From Bacteroidia bacterium (lineage in GTDB: Bacteria > Bacteroidota > Bacteroidia > Bacteroidales > F082), in the NCBI GenBank assembly GCA_021287165.1, contig JAJTAY010000039.1:62001-126000 (forward strand): a stretch of 64,000 nt of DNA, in the 5' to 3' direction. Position numbers and translations under genes: made by a program. Each line of letters begins with the position of its first letter. Position 1 is the stretch's first letter. The notes beneath the pieces are model-generated. The model was not told the DNA's origin and did no database searches. It saw only the letters and a program-made list of their open reading frames with translations. Below, piece by piece: positions 8,070 through 16,906 of this stretch.

Positions 8070-8258
8070 ATGCCACATCCAAAACGGAGACATTCCTCAA
8101 CAAGGAGAGATAAACGCAGAACTCACGACAAGGCTCAGCTTCCCCAGCTCGCCAAATGCCCCAGCACTGGCACCATTCACGTATATCATCGTGCATACTA
8201 CGTTGATGGCGACCTTTACTACAAGGGCAAACAGGTGATGGAAGGCGCTAAAGCCTGA
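8070..8258 (+). CDS. rpmF: 50S ribosomal protein L32
   Basis: A 62-residue large-subunit ribosomal protein. The N-terminus MPHPKRRHSSTRRDKRRTHD is the classic L32 opening, followed by KCPSTGTIHVYHRAYY. Only one cysteine is present, so this is the zinc-free form: the two CxxC pairs that bind zinc in many bacteria are missing. It sits between yceD and plsX as in many genomes. Confidence 0.95.
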   Translation: MPHPKRRHSSTRRDKRRTHDKAQLPQLAKCPSTGTIHVYHRAYYVDGDLYYKGKQVMEGAKA

Positions 8259-8297
8259 TGATCAGCATTTTGATTTATAAGGTGACAAACTAGTCAG

Positions 8298-9272
8298 ATG
8301 CGACTGGGCCTCGATGTGTTTGGGGGCGATTTAGCCCCGGCATCACCGCTTGAAGGTCTCAAACTGCTTGCGCCTGAACTGCGCGACGGTTGTACGCTCG
8401 TCCTGTTCGGCGACGAGCAACAGATTTCTTCCGGACTTTCGGATATGCCTCCACACAAGGGTAGCATCGAAATCGTGCATTGCCCCGAGGTGATTACCAT
8501 GGCCGATAAGCCCATTAAGGCTTTCAAAGCCAAAACACAATCGGGCATTGTTAAGGGCTTCGAATGGCTGAAAAGCGGCAAAATCGACGTTTTCGCGAGT
8601 GCGGGCAACAGCGGTGCCATGTTTGTTGGCGCCACAAGTGTCATGGGCACCATACCGGGCATTATCCGTCCGGCAAGCCTCGTACCTCTGCCTAAACTCA
8701 ATGGCACCTATAAAATCATACTTGATGTCGGCACCAATCCCGATGCCCGGGCCGATGTGTTGTATCAATATGGTTTTCTGGGTTCGATTTATGCATCTGT
8801 TGTTATGGGCATCGAAAAGCCAAGGGTTGCACTGCTCAACATCGGTGAGGAAGAAAAAAAGGGCAACCTTTTGGTGCAATCGGCATACCAGATGATGAAG
8901 GATACCTCCGACTTCAACTTTGTGGGCAATGTTGAAGGACGCGACCTTTTTAACGACAAGGCCGATGTGGTAGTTTGCGATGGATTTACAGGCAATATTG
9001 TTATCAAACAGCTTCAGGCCATCTACCGCATCATGGAGAAAAAGGGATTGCTCGACGATTACTTCTCAAGGTTTAATTACGAGAACTACGGCGGAACGCC
9101 CATCATCGGTATAAATGGCAATGTAATAATCGGCCACGGCATCAGCAGTCCGCTAGCCATCAAGAATATGATGTTGCTGGGAAGGGAAGTGGCTGAGTCG
9201 CATCTTGATGAAAAAATAAAGGATGCCATGGAGAATTTTGGTATCCAGAAGTTTGAATGGACAAGTTTTTGA
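8298..9272 (+). CDS. plsX: phosphate acyltransferase PlsX
   Basis: Peripheral membrane enzyme that makes acyl-phosphate from acyl-ACP, feeding PlsY in phospholipid synthesis. Its 324 residues are the normal length. Recognisable segments are [17 protein letters not shown] at the start (the family usually has GGD), [10 protein letters not shown] near residue 97, [38 protein letters not shown] and [15 protein letters not shown] toward the C-terminus. It lies 39 bp after rpmF, and its stop codon falls within the first codons of the fabH frame, so translation may be coupled. Co-location with fabH links both to acyl-chain supply. Confidence 0.95.
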   Translation: MRLGLDVFGGDLAPASPLEGLKLLAPELRDGCTLVLFGDEQQISSGLSDMPPHKGSIEIVHCPEVITMADKPIKAFKAKTQSGIVKGFEWLKSGKIDVFASAGNSGAMFVGATSVMGTIPGIIRPASLVPLPKLNGTYKIILDVGTNPDARADVLYQYGFLGSIYASVVMGIEKPRVALLNIGEEEKKGNLLVQSAYQMMKDTSDFNFVGNVEGRDLFNDKADVVVCDGFTGNIVIKQLQAIYRIMEKKGLLDDYFSRFNYENYGGTPIIGINGNVIIGHGISSPLAIKNMMLLGREVAESHLDEKIKDAMENFGIQKFEWTSF

Positions 9273-9274
9273 CG

Positions 9275-10276
9275 ATGGAGAAGAAGTTATACGCAGCCAT
9301 AACGGGTATTCATGCTTGGGTACCGGACGACCTCCTGACGAATGCCGACCTTGAAAAAATGGTTGACACCACCGACGAATGGATAATTACCCGAACCGGA
9401 ATCAGGGAAAGACATATTCTGAAAGGAGAGGGGCAGGGCACTTCGGTTATCGGAACAGCCGCTGTAAAAGGCTTGCTCGAAAAAACCGGTACAAAGCCCG
9501 AAGAGGTTGATATGTTGATTTGCGCCACGGTTACGCCTGATATGTTATTTCCGGCCACGGCCAATATTATCAGCCATAATTGCGGCATTAAAAACGCTTT
9601 CAGCTACGACCTCAACGCTGCCTGTTCAGGGTTCATCTATGCACTTGTTACCGCTTCGAAGTTCATAGAGAGCGGTTTATACAAGAAGGTTGTCGTTGTG
9701 GGGGCAGATAAAATGTCGTCTATAGTGGATTATTCCGATCGCGCTACCTGCGTAATTTTTGGCGATGGCGGTGGAGCTGTCCTTCTCGAGCCTTCAACAG
9801 AGCCGCTTGGGGTGATGGACGCCATCCTGCAATCCGACGGATCGGGAATGACCCATCTGCATATGAAGGCCGGAGGATCGGTAAAACCACCTTCGCACAG
9901 CACCATCGATGCCCGTGAGCATTATGTATATCAGGAGGGTCAGGCCGTTTTCAAATTTGCCGTAACCAATATGGCCGATGTGGCTGCTGCCGTTGTTGAA
10001 CGCAACAATCTGTCGGCCGACGATGTTGCATGGCTGGTGCCTCATCAGGCCAATCTCCGTATCATCGATGCTACCGCGCGCAGGGTAGGGCTGCCACCCG
10101 AGAAGGTGATGGTCAACATTGAGCGATATGGCAATACGACCAATGGTACCATTCCGATTTGCCTCTACGAATGGGAAAATAAGCTTCGCAAAGGCGACAA
10201 TGTAATTCTTGCAGCCTTTGGCGGTGGATTTACCTGGGGTTCTGTCTGGATTAAATGGGCCTACGATCCCAAATAA
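9275..10276 (+). CDS. fabH: 3-oxoacyl-ACP synthase III (KASIII)
   Basis: Starts fatty-acid chains by condensing an acyl-CoA primer with malonyl-ACP. All three catalytic residues are visible: Cys117 in AACSGF, His in VPHQAN, and Asn in [10 protein letters not shown]. The last motif has TNG where many enzymes have SAA, a mild variation next to the active site. The C-terminal [15 protein letters not shown] is typical. I prefer the ATG at 9275, 2 bp after the plsX stop (334 residues); an in-frame ATG at 9257 inside plsX would add six residues, and neither has a strong ribosome-binding site. Last gene of the yceD-rpmF-plsX-fabH operon, followed by a terminator. Confidence 0.95.
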   Translation: MEKKLYAAITGIHAWVPDDLLTNADLEKMVDTTDEWIITRTGIRERHILKGEGQGTSVIGTAAVKGLLEKTGTKPEEVDMLICATVTPDMLFPATANIISHNCGIKNAFSYDLNAACSGFIYALVTASKFIESGLYKKVVVVGADKMSSIVDYSDRATCVIFGDGGGAVLLEPSTEPLGVMDAILQSDGSGMTHLHMKAGGSVKPPSHSTIDAREHYVYQEGQAVFKFAVTNMADVAAAVVERNNLSADDVAWLVPHQANLRIIDATARRVGLPPEKVMVNIERYGNTTNGTIPICLYEWENKLRKGDNVILAAFGGGFTWGSVWIKWAYDPK

Positions 10277-10300
10277 GCCCAAATGAAAAAGAAAAACTTT

Positions 10301-10332
10301 AAAGCCTCCCGACAAAAAGGAGGCTTTTTCCT
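10301..10332 (+). terminator. Terminator of the fabH operon
   Basis: AAAGCCTCC / GGAGGCTTT perfect 9-bp stem (10301-10309, 10319-10327) followed by TTCCTTTT, 24 bp after the fabH stop. Confidence 0.85.
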
Positions 10333-10335
10333 TTT

Positions 10336-10366
10336 ATTGATAATGACCCTAAGAGTGCTATTTTTG
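10336..10366 (+). promoter_or_regulatory. Candidate promoter of the NUDIX/SRAP genes
   Basis: ATTG (10336-10339), 19 bases, TATTTTTG (10359-10366). The -7 box is perfect and the -33 box has one mismatch. It lies just past the fabH terminator and about 30 bp before the predicted TTG start. Confidence 0.45.
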
Positions 10367-10397
10367 ATAAGTCCGAATCGGATATCATTTTTGGAGT

Positions 10398-10874
10398 TTG
10401 TTTGTTAAAACCAATTTGCTGGATCAGGTGGATCAATTGCCGGAAAAATATTGCTATCCCTATCCAAGGCCTGCCGTAACGGTGGATGCTGTAATATTTT
10501 GTCATGTAGTTGAAGGCGTAAAAGTGCTGCTCATTCGGCGCAGGAATCCTCCCTTTGCAGGGAGCTGGGCTTTTCCGGGCGGATTTGTGGATGAGGATGA
10601 AACGCTTGAGCAGGCTGTAAGCCGTGAGACTTTTGAAGAGGCCGGAGTTGAGAAGCTCAATTTCAGACAGTTTAAGGCTTATAGCGATCCGCAACGCGAC
10701 CCGCGCCACCGAACCATTACGATCGTTTTTGTTGCTTTTTCTGAGAACGAACTACAACTGAAATCGGGCGATGATGCTGCGGAAGCCGAATGGTTTAACC
10801 TGAATAAGCTCCCCGAGATGGCCTTCGATCATGGAGTGATTTTGAAGGAAATCATCAACGAACTTAAATTTTAG
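10398..10874 (+). CDS. NUDIX hydrolase
   Basis: Predicted pyrophosphohydrolase of the NUDIX superfamily acting on a nucleoside diphosphate derivative; the substrate is unknown. The NUDIX box is complete: GGFVDEDETLEQAVSRETF followed by EEAGV, matching G-x5-E-x7-R-E-U-x-E-E-x-G-U. Upstream is the strand AVTVDAVIFCHVVEGVKVLLIRRR, and PFAGSWAFPGGFVDEDE leads into the box, resembling the ADP-ribose/NrtR-like subgroup, though no DNA-binding C-terminal domain is present in this 158-residue protein. No ATG fits the start. TTG at 10398, or a TTG at 10416, is the probable initiation codon. The next gene begins 5 bp after the stop, so the two are probably co-transcribed. Confidence 0.85.
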   Translation: MFVKTNLLDQVDQLPEKYCYPYPRPAVTVDAVIFCHVVEGVKVLLIRRRNPPFAGSWAFPGGFVDEDETLEQAVSRETFEEAGVEKLNFRQFKAYSDPQRDPRHRTITIVFVAFSENELQLKSGDDAAEAEWFNLNKLPEMAFDHGVILKEIINELKF

Positions 10875-10879
10875 GACTG

Positions 10880-11581
10880 ATGTGCGGCAGGTTTCAACTT
10901 TCTGTTAAAGGCAAGGAAATCTCGGAGCGCTTCCTCACCGAGCTTTTCGACGAGCTTCACCGTCCTCCGGCCGAGGGGGCAAAACCACCGCTTGGCTTCA
11001 ACTGCGCTCCCATGCAGTGGCTGCCGGTGATTACCAATGTTGAGCCGCATAAAATCAGTCATTTACGTTGGGGTCTTGTGCCTTCATGGGCAAAAGATGC
11101 TTCCGCTGCCGCAATAATGATAAACAGCAGAGCCGAAACCGTCCGTGAAAAACCTTCATTCAGAAAGGCCTTTGCCAGCCGACGCTGTTTGGTGCCTTCC
11201 AACGGTTTCTATGAATGGAAGAAGGAGACCGGCCAGCCATACCGCATTTTCCTGCGAAACGAAAAGTTGTTTGCCATGGCCGGCTTATGGGAGCAATGGA
11301 TTTCACCCACAGGCGAAATCATCCGGACGTTTTCCATCCTCACTACAGAAGCCAACGGGCTAATGAGAGGCGTTCATCACCGCATGCCAGTTATTTTGCC
11401 GCGCGAAAAGGAACAGATCTGGCTGAAGTCGTTTGATGAAAATGAGCTGGAGGTATTGTTAAGCCCTTATCCTGAAAACGAAATGGATATGTACCCCGTT
11501 TCGCGGGCGGTAAATAATGTGCGAAACGACGACGAAAGGCTCATTCGTCCTGAGCTGCCCACCTCATCGCTTTTCGATTAG
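10880..11581 (+). CDS. SRAP domain protein (YedK/HMCES family)
   Basis: Protects abasic sites in single-stranded DNA by forming a covalent thiazolidine link through its N-terminal cysteine. The protein starts MCGRF, so Cys2 becomes N-terminal after Met removal, as the chemistry requires. Other family signatures are FNCAPMQWLPVI, HLRWGLVPSWAKD, INSRAETV, RRCLVPSNGFYEWKK (the catalytic Glu) and HHRMPVIL (the catalytic His). At 233 residues it has full length. It follows the NUDIX gene by 5 bp on the same strand, which suggests a small genome-maintenance operon. The convergent nuclease-like gene ends 31 bp downstream. Confidence 0.93.
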   Translation: MCGRFQLSVKGKEISERFLTELFDELHRPPAEGAKPPLGFNCAPMQWLPVITNVEPHKISHLRWGLVPSWAKDASAAAIMINSRAETVREKPSFRKAFASRRCLVPSNGFYEWKKETGQPYRIFLRNEKLFAMAGLWEQWISPTGEIIRTFSILTTEANGLMRGVHHRMPVILPREKEQIWLKSFDENELEVLLSPYPENEMDMYPVSRAVNNVRNDDERLIRPELPTSSLFD

Positions 11582-11612
11582 GCATACTGTCAACAGTGAT
11601 CAGCAGTCCCAA

Positions 11613-12893
11613 TCAACGTTTTAACAGCTTAAGCGTCTGCACTTTCCTATTGCCCGACAAGCGCACAAGATAAAGCCCTGGCTGAAGATGTCCGGTTTCG
11701 AGCCTTAAGTTGTTTTTTCCGGGTTCGCTTAGGGGTCGCGACTGCCACAACAGCTGTCCTGAAGTGTTGATCACATCCACTACAACCGATTCGCCTGCAT
11801 CGAGGTAAAAGGAGATCAGTGCGTCGTGGGTTGAGGGATTTGGACTCAGTGATGCGAAATAAGGATTTGGATCGTTCTCCTTGATATCGAGCACTTTGTC
11901 CACCCGAAGTTTCAGGCTTACGGGGAGGTGATCCGAAAAATTGAACAAGGCATTGGCCACCTCGGCGGGCACCGAAAGGTTTTGAGGAGCGGCATTCACG
12001 GCATTGTTGAACCGTTGTCCATCCTGACCAACCGCCCTGTAGGAGTTCTGTATGTAGCGCACTTTTTTGGTGCCAAAACGTATTTCGTCCGAAATCAGGA
12101 TGAAGTCGAAACGGTCGTCGAGGCCTCCGCCGGATTTGCAATCGCCTGAGCTTACGTTTGTGCTTTGGGTATGCACAGGGGCGTAAAACGAATTATTGCT
12201 CCAACTGCCCATCTGGCCTATAGGATCGAGGAAACGGGCCTGAGCGTTGCTATAATTGATCATCGTCTGAAAAGCCGGCTCGGTATCTGTATAGAGGTTG
12301 AAATCGCCCATGAACATTACGTTCGAAGTGGCAAAGCGCGTTTCGACAAACCGCATCACGTTTTCGGCCATAATTTTACGCGAATTGGCGTCGGAGGTGG
12401 TGTTGCCCGCCTTAAGGTGGGCAACAATGCATACGATGAAAGCCGTATCGCCCTGAGCCAGATCGTTCGATTTGTAGTAAAGTTCGTAGACGTCGATATC
12501 GCGCAGTACGTTTTGAGCGGTGTATTGTGCCTTGAGTGCAAGCTTTCGATTATCGTAGAAGATCATGTTCACGATGTTCGAACCGGCAGTATTGCGCAGC
12601 TGAGCCTTGCTGTAGCGGTTTCCTCCATTAGCATTCAGCACGTTGGTGAGCAGGTGTTCGTGCACAGGGGCGTCTTTCGACAGTTCGTTCACAGTAAAGA
12701 TGTCCGGATTGACGTGGTTGAGAATAGTGCGCAGATGAGGGTCTTTCATCTGCAGGCTGTTGTTGCTGTTGTTGCAAAATCCGGTAACCTCGCCGTAATA
12801 AAGGAGGTTGTATTGCATCACTGTTAGTGTATCCTGCGATTTGAGGATTTGTGAGGAAAGCAGTAAGGCAAGCAAAAAGTAAAAAGCCCGCAT
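11613..12893 (-). CDS. secreted endonuclease/exonuclease/phosphatase-family protein with T9SS sorting domain
   Basis: A 426-residue extracellular protein. Residues 1-20 form a signal peptide (MRAFYFLLALLLSSQILKSQ). Residues about 22-330 are an EEP-fold domain: VMQYNLLYYG at the start, FTVNELSK with the metal-binding Glu, MFMGDFNLYTD, FDFILISDE and FSDHLPVSLKL with the catalytic His. The last 80 residues are a T9SS type A sorting domain (SPNPSTHDA, VVDVINTSGQLLW, LQPGLYLVRL, and a basic tail), so the protein should cross the outer membrane by the type IX system and be attached or released. Its substrate could be DNA or a phosphoester; this is not determined. A Bacteroidota -7 box lies 13 bp upstream. 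Confidence 0.88.
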   Translation of the reverse strand: MRAFYFLLALLLSSQILKSQDTLTVMQYNLLYYGEVTGFCNNSNNSLQMKDPHLRTILNHVNPDIFTVNELSKDAPVHEHLLTNVLNANGGNRYSKAQLRNTAGSNIVNMIFYDNRKLALKAQYTAQNVLRDIDVYELYYKSNDLAQGDTAFIVCIVAHLKAGNTTSDANSRKIMAENVMRFVETRFATSNVMFMGDFNLYTDTEPAFQTMINYSNAQARFLDPIGQMGSWSNNSFYAPVHTQSTNVSSGDCKSGGGLDDRFDFILISDEIRFGTKKVRYIQNSYRAVGQDGQRFNNAVNAAPQNLSVPAEVANALFNFSDHLPVSLKLRVDKVLDIKENDPNPYFASLSPNPSTHDALISFYLDAGESVVVDVINTSGQLLWQSRPLSEPGKNNLRLETGHLQPGLYLVRLSGNRKVQTLKLLKR

Positions 12894-13110
12894 TGGAAAT
12901 TTTTTTCAAAAGTATGTAATCTCAGGAAAACGGACTTTTGCGGGAGCGTTACACAGGATATTCTGTTAAGTTATCGGTTTGCCAGGCCTTTTTTGTTGCC
13001 AAAATTGGAGGCTTTTTCAAGGCTGTGCTTTGGAGAAAGCTGTTTTTAACAATACAGATCTGTCGCGAATTAAGGATTATAATGCGATTATTGTTTCAAA
13101 AACCGGGATT
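12894..13110. other. Intergenic region with promoter of the secreted EEP gene
   Basis: 217 bases between two leftward genes. On the minus strand TACTTTTG (plus 12907-12914) is a perfect -7 box, 13 bp before the EEP start codon; no good -33 element is seen. This argues that the EEP gene is transcribed separately from the two-component genes upstream. No other structure was found. Confidence 0.4.
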
Positions 13111-14166
13111 TCAACTTTTTTTAGTCAGGGTAAATGCGAAAACAGTTCCTTTACCAAGTTTGCTTCGCACACGAATGCTTTGTCCGTGGGCTTCGATAAT
13201 GTGTTTTACAATAGCCAGACCCAGTCCGCTGCCGCCGTTATCGCGCGACCGACCTTTATCAGTGCGGTAAAAGCGCTCGAAAATACGCGGGAGGCTTTCT
13301 TCGGCTATACCGGGGCCATTGTCCTTAATTTCAATCAGGTAGTGCTCGTCCATATCGAAAAAACGCACCAGAATCTGATTCTGATCCTTATCGCCATATT
13401 TTATAGCGTTTTCCATCAGGTTGATCAGCACCTGACGAATACGTTTTTTGTCGGCATTGACCAGCAGGGGCCGTTGCAATTCGTTGGCGATGCTGATGAC
13501 GGCATTGTTTTTACGTGCCTTCATTTCGAGAAAGTCGGCCACATCGCGCGCCAGCTCGCAGATATCGAAAAAAGTAAGATTAAGCTTTAGCTCGCCCGAC
13601 TCAAGTTTGGAGATTTCTTCCAGATCTTCAACAATGGCAATGAGACGATTGATGCTTTTTTCCGTGCGCAGCAAATACTCCTTGTTGATGCCCGGGTCTT
13701 CCAATCCGCCATCGAGCAGGGTGAGCACATACCCTTGTATGTTAAAAATCGGTGTTTTGAGCTCATGCGAAATGTTTCCCAGAAACTCACGGCGGTATGC
13801 AGCCATTTTGCGCAGCTCTTCGATCTCCATGTTTTGACGGGCGCTCCACTCAATCACGGCTTCTTTGATGCCTTCGATGGAGCCCGACTGACTGCCGTTT
13901 TCGTTGCCCTTTCGTTCGATGCGCGATTTGAAACCCGGTATGGCTTTGTAGATCAACCTGATCTTCTTGTATATGAAATTGTCGATAAACCTGAAACTCA
14001 CCCCATAGGCGAGGCCAAAGATGAAGAATGCAATTACAAGAGCGAGCCAGATGGTAATTTTAAAACCTGTTAAGGCAACAACAACCAGCACTACGAGCAG
14101 CGTAAGCGCTACCGTTGACGATGTTGTCAGGGCAACTTTTCGTGTTTCGTGATAACTGCCGGGCAT
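13111..14166 (-). CDS. sensor histidine kinase, PhoR-like
   Basis: A 351-residue membrane kinase paired with the PhoB-like regulator 9 bp upstream. Two hydrophobic segments (about residues 18-35 and 40-60) are separated by only a few residues, so there is almost no periplasmic domain and no PAS domain, shorter than typical PhoR. The HisKA domain has FLGNISHELKTPIFNIQGY with the phosphorylated His near 132. The ATPase domain shows N box (NLMENAIKYGD), G1 (IKDNGPGIAE), F box (IFERFYR) and G2 (GGSGLGLAIVKHIIEAHG). Autophosphorylation and transfer to the neighbouring receiver are expected. The signal is unknown; phosphate is a guess based on the partner's family and on Pho-box-like repeats upstream. 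Confidence 0.88.
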   Translation of the reverse strand: MPGSYHETRKVALTTSSTVALTLLVVLVVVALTGFKITIWLALVIAFFIFGLAYGVSFRFIDNFIYKKIRLIYKAIPGFKSRIERKGNENGSQSGSIEGIKEAVIEWSARQNMEIEELRKMAAYRREFLGNISHELKTPIFNIQGYVLTLLDGGLEDPGINKEYLLRTEKSINRLIAIVEDLEEISKLESGELKLNLTFFDICELARDVADFLEMKARKNNAVISIANELQRPLLVNADKKRIRQVLINLMENAIKYGDKDQNQILVRFFDMDEHYLIEIKDNGPGIAEESLPRIFERFYRTDKGRSRDNGGSGLGLAIVKHIIEAHGQSIRVRSKLGKGTVFAFTLTKKS

Positions 14167-14175
14167 TTACTATAA

Positions 14176-14865
14176 TCAGTCCTCAAATTTATAACCAACG
14201 CCCTTAACGGTGCGAATGTTTTCAAGACCGATTTTTTCCCTGATTTTGCGGATATGAACGTCGATGGTGCGGTCGCCAACTATCACATTGTCGCCCCACA
14301 CCTTACTAAAAATTTCTTCGCGGGTGAATACCTTGTTTGGCTTCGAGGCCAGCAGGCGCAGAAGTTCGAATTCCTTTTTGGGAAGTACGATTTCCTCGCC
14401 ATGGTTAATGACAACAAAACGCTCAGAATCAATAATAAAGTCTTTAACCTGCAGGGTTTCGTGGGTCGATTCGGCCTGCGAATCCTGCAAGCGCCTGAGC
14501 AAGGCTTTGATGCGGCTGATAAACAGCTTTGGCTTGATGGGTTTTGTAATATAGTCGTCGGCCCCTGCCTCAAAGCCTGAAATCTGTGAATAATCTTCAC
14601 CGCGGGCGGTCAGAAAAACGATAAAGGTGTTTTTTAGCGCGTTAATTTTTTTCAGCTCCTCGCAGGTTTCGATACCGTCCATGCCGGGCATCATCACGTC
14701 GAGTACTATCAGGTGAGGTACTTCGGCCTTGGCTTTGCTGATGGCCTCGCGGCCGTTGGTGGCCTGACTCACCTGAAACCCTTCGCGTTTTAGGTTGTAG
14801 GAAAGAAACTCCAGAACGTCGGTCTCGTCGTCAACGAGAAGAATGCGGTATTTGGAAAAATCCAT
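14176..14865 (-). CDS. response regulator, OmpR/PhoB family
   Basis: A 229-residue DNA-binding regulator. The receiver domain has the acidic pair VDDE near residue 12, the phosphoacceptor Asp56 in IVLDVMMPGMDG, Thr in FLTARGED, and Lys in YITKPIKP. The winged-helix effector follows from about 135: LPKKEFELLRLLASKPNKVFTREEI and RTIDVHIRKIREKIG, ending TVKGVGYKFED, the standard OmpR/PhoB recognition helix and wing. I chose the ATG at 14865, since residues upstream of it do not belong to the fold. First gene of the pair with the kinase. Upstream lie a perfect -7 box and three 7-bp repeats at 11-bp spacing that look like a Pho box, so autoregulation is likely. Confidence 0.92.
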   Translation of the reverse strand: MDFSKYRILLVDDETDVLEFLSYNLKREGFQVSQATNGREAISKAKAEVPHLIVLDVMMPGMDGIETCEELKKINALKNTFIVFLTARGEDYSQISGFEAGADDYITKPIKPKLFISRIKALLRRLQDSQAESTHETLQVKDFIIDSERFVVINHGEEIVLPKKEFELLRLLASKPNKVFTREEIFSKVWGDNVIVGDRTIDVHIRKIREKIGLENIRTVKGVGYKFED

Positions 14866-14887
14866 CTGATTGAATAATAAGGAATTA

Positions 14888-14910
14888 AACCCGTGCCAAA
14901 AGTACGGGTT
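14888..14910. repeat. Inverted repeat in the leader of the PhoB-like gene
   Basis: AACCCGT (14888-14894) and ACGGGTT (14904-14910) form a 7-bp perfect inverted repeat between the -7 box and the start codon. It could be an operator or a short leader hairpin. Confidence 0.4.
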
Positions 14911-14919
14911 CCGGAGCAA

Positions 14920-14948
14920 ATCAAAGTTAATTTTAAGTAAACTTTAAG
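14920..14948 (-). promoter_or_regulatory. Promoter and Pho-box-like repeats of the PhoB-like operon
   Basis: Three related 7-mers, ATCAAAG, TTTTAAG and CTTTAAG, start at 14920, 14931 and 14942 with 4-bp linkers, the 7+4 layout of sites bound by PhoB-family dimers in tandem. The minus-strand -7 box TAACTTTG (plus 14922-14929) overlaps the promoter-proximal unit. The layout is seen directly; binding is inferred. Confidence 0.45.
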
Positions 14949-15058
14949 CCGGGAAGTCCTTGTTGCGATAAATCCCCACTGATAGAAGGTTGCTGTAGCT
15001 GATTGGCGGTAAAAAGGAAACAACTTTGCCGCATCTTTGTTAGGCATAAAAATAACTT

Positions 15059-15427
15059 ATGGCAAATAATGTTTTTGGTGAGCCGCTTGCAGACTGCAGT
15101 CAAAAGCCACTTACCGGTTTTTACCGCGATGGTTGCTGCAATACCGGAGAAGAGGACAGGGGCTTGCATACAGTTTGTGCAGTAATGACTGACGAGTTTC
15201 TTGAGTTCAGTCGTGCAGCGGGCAATGATTTGATCACTCCGCAGCCGATTTTCCGTTTTCCCGGTCTCAAAGCCGGCGATCGCTGGTGCCTTTGCGCGCT
15301 GCGCTGGGTTGAGGCATGGCGGGCCGGCAAGGCTCCTCTGGTGGTGCTCGAAGCAACGCATGAAAAAACACTGGATTTCGTGCCCTTGGAAGAGTTGGTA
15401 AAATATGCCTGGAAATCAGAATTATAG
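15059..15427 (+). CDS. DUF2237 family protein
   Basis: A 122-residue conserved protein of unknown function. The match to DUF2237 is strong along the whole length: NVFGEPLADCSQKPLTGFYRDGCC, then NTGEEDRGLHTVCAVMT, FPGLKAGDRWCLCALRW and VVLEATHEKTLDFV. Five cysteines are spread over the conserved blocks, which suggests metal or substrate contact, but no chemistry has been assigned to the family that I know of. The stop codon is directly followed by the ATG of the carotenoid desaturase, so it is the first gene of the carotenoid operon or is read through into it. Flavobacterial-type promoter elements upstream are weak (CAACTTTG at 15021-15028). Confidence 0.88.
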   Translation: MANNVFGEPLADCSQKPLTGFYRDGCCNTGEEDRGLHTVCAVMTDEFLEFSRAAGNDLITPQPIFRFPGLKAGDRWCLCALRWVEAWRAGKAPLVVLEATHEKTLDFVPLEELVKYAWKSEL

Positions 15428-16906
15428 ATGTCGGAAAAGGGAAAAGTGGTGATTATTGGTTCCGGAGTGGGCGGACTTGGCAGTGCCATACGTCTGGCGC
15501 ACAAGGGCTATAAAGTGATGGTTTTTGAGTCGAACCCTTATCCGGGAGGAAAGCTCACGCAAATCAGGCATGGAGGCTATCGTTTCGATGCAGGCCCCTC
15601 GCTTTTTACCATGCCTGAGTATGTTGAAGATTTGTTCAGACTGACAGGTCGCGACATCACAAACTACTTCACTTACAGTAAAGAAGATGAGTCGGGTCGG
15701 TATTTCTGGAATGACGGCACAAGGCTTGTTGCCCATGCCGATACCAAGGTGTTTGTAAGGGAAGTGGAGGCCGTGCTTGGAGCTGAAGCACGCCATACCC
15801 TTCAGCGTCTGAAGCGGAGCGAAACGATGTATAATCTGGCCGGCAGGATTTTTCTGCACAAACCCCTCAACCGATGGTCAACCTGGCTTAATGGTGATGT
15901 AGCCAAAGCCCTCACCCGTATTCACCAGCTTGGTATCTTTAGTACAATGCATGCCGAAAACAGAAGAATTCTGAAAAATCCCAAGCTGGTGCAGCTGTTC
16001 GACCGATATGCAACATACAATGGGTCAAGTCCTTATAAAGCCCCGGCAGCACTCAACGTTATTCCTCATCTCGAGCACAGCCTTGGCACCTATATTCCAC
16101 AAAAAGGCATGCACCAGATCACCGAGAGTTTGTATGCCCTTGCGCTGGAGCTGGGTGTTGAGTTTCGCTTTGGCGAAAAAGTGGAGCGTATAGCTCATGA
16201 CGGCAAAAAAGTTAATGGAGTTGTCACAAGCCGAAATACCTACGAAGCCGAAATTGTGGTTTCGGACATGGATGTACTGCTTACCTATCGCCGTCTGCTG
16301 AGCGATTTCAAGGCACCGGAGTTTATCCTGTCGCAGGAGCGTTCCACTTCAGCACTGATCTTCTATTGGGGCATCAGAAAATCTTTTCCAGAGCTCGGCT
16401 TGCATAATGTGTTTTTTGGGGATGATTACCGCGGCGAATTCGAAAGGCTGTTCAAAGGAATCGTGCCCGACCCCGACCCCACTGTTTACGTGAGCATTAC
16501 GGCCAAGCGCATACCCGCGGATGCCCCTTCTGGCTGCGAAAACTGGTTTGTGATGCTCAACGTTCCGCCGCATCGCAAATCTTTCGACTGGGAAAAGCTC
16601 ATCCCGCAATATCGCAAGATTGTGCTCACTAAGCTTGGCCGGATATTGGGCTCCGAGCTCGAACCGCTGGTGGAGGTGGAAGACACCCTTAGCCCTCTGG
16701 ATATCGAAATACGTACCAGCTCATTTGGAGGCTCGCTCTATGGCAACAGCTCAAATAACCGCTTTGCGGCTTTTCTTAGACATACCAACAACAGCAGCCG
16801 CCTTAAAAACCTCTTTTTCTGCGGCGGAAGTGTGCATCCCGGAGGTGGTATACCGCTTTGCCTGCTTTCGGCCAGCATTGTTTCCGAATTAATCCCAAAC
16901 CCATGA
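15428..16906 (+). CDS. crtD: carotenoid desaturase of the CrtI family, probably CrtD type
   Basis: FAD-dependent carotenoid desaturase, 492 residues. The dinucleotide-binding start is IIGSGVGGLGSAIRLAHKGY (residues 9-28) with the FESNPYPGGK continuation, and the family C-terminal signature is LFFCGGSVHPGGGIPLCLLSA. The FDAGPSLFTMPEYVEDLF block (about residues 54-71) resembles 1-hydroxycarotenoid 3,4-desaturases (CrtD) more than phytoene desaturases, in my recollection of the families. The neighbours agree: the next gene is a CruF-like hydratase, which makes the 1'-hydroxy substrate of CrtD. No crtB or crtI is near. The start is the ATG directly after the DUF2237 stop, and the stop overlaps the cruF start. 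Family certain, CrtD subtype moderately sure. Confidence 0.85.
   Translation: MSEKGKVVIIGSGVGGLGSAIRLAHKGYKVMVFESNPYPGGKLTQIRHGGYRFDAGPSLFTMPEYVEDLFRLTGRDITNYFTYSKEDESGRYFWNDGTRLVAHADTKVFVREVEAVLGAEARHTLQRLKRSETMYNLAGRIFLHKPLNRWSTWLNGDVAKALTRIHQLGIFSTMHAENRRILKNPKLVQLFDRYATYNGSSPYKAPAALNVIPHLEHSLGTYIPQKGMHQITESLYALALELGVEFRFGEKVERIAHDGKKVNGVVTSRNTYEAEIVVSDMDVLLTYRRLLSDFKAPEFILSQERSTSALIFYWGIRKSFPELGLHNVFFGDDYRGEFERLFKGIVPDPDPTVYVSITAKRIPADAPSGCENWFVMLNVPPHRKSFDWEKLIPQYRKIVLTKLGRILGSELEPLVEVEDTLSPLDIEIRTSSFGGSLYGNSSNNRFAAFLRHTNNSSRLKNLFFCGGSVHPGGGIPLCLLSASIVSELIPNP

Noticed and set aside
12755..12780. GTT/GCT trinucleotide-like run in the EEP gene
   Set aside because: Only about eight codons encoding Asn/Ser/Leu; too short and impure for a contingency locus, and inside a conserved frame.
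14892..14908. TTGGCACGG on the minus strand before the PhoB-like gene, like a sigma-54 -24 element
   Set aside because: No TTGC at the correct distance (TAATT is there), and the fragment is one side of a hairpin; the -24 match alone is not enough.
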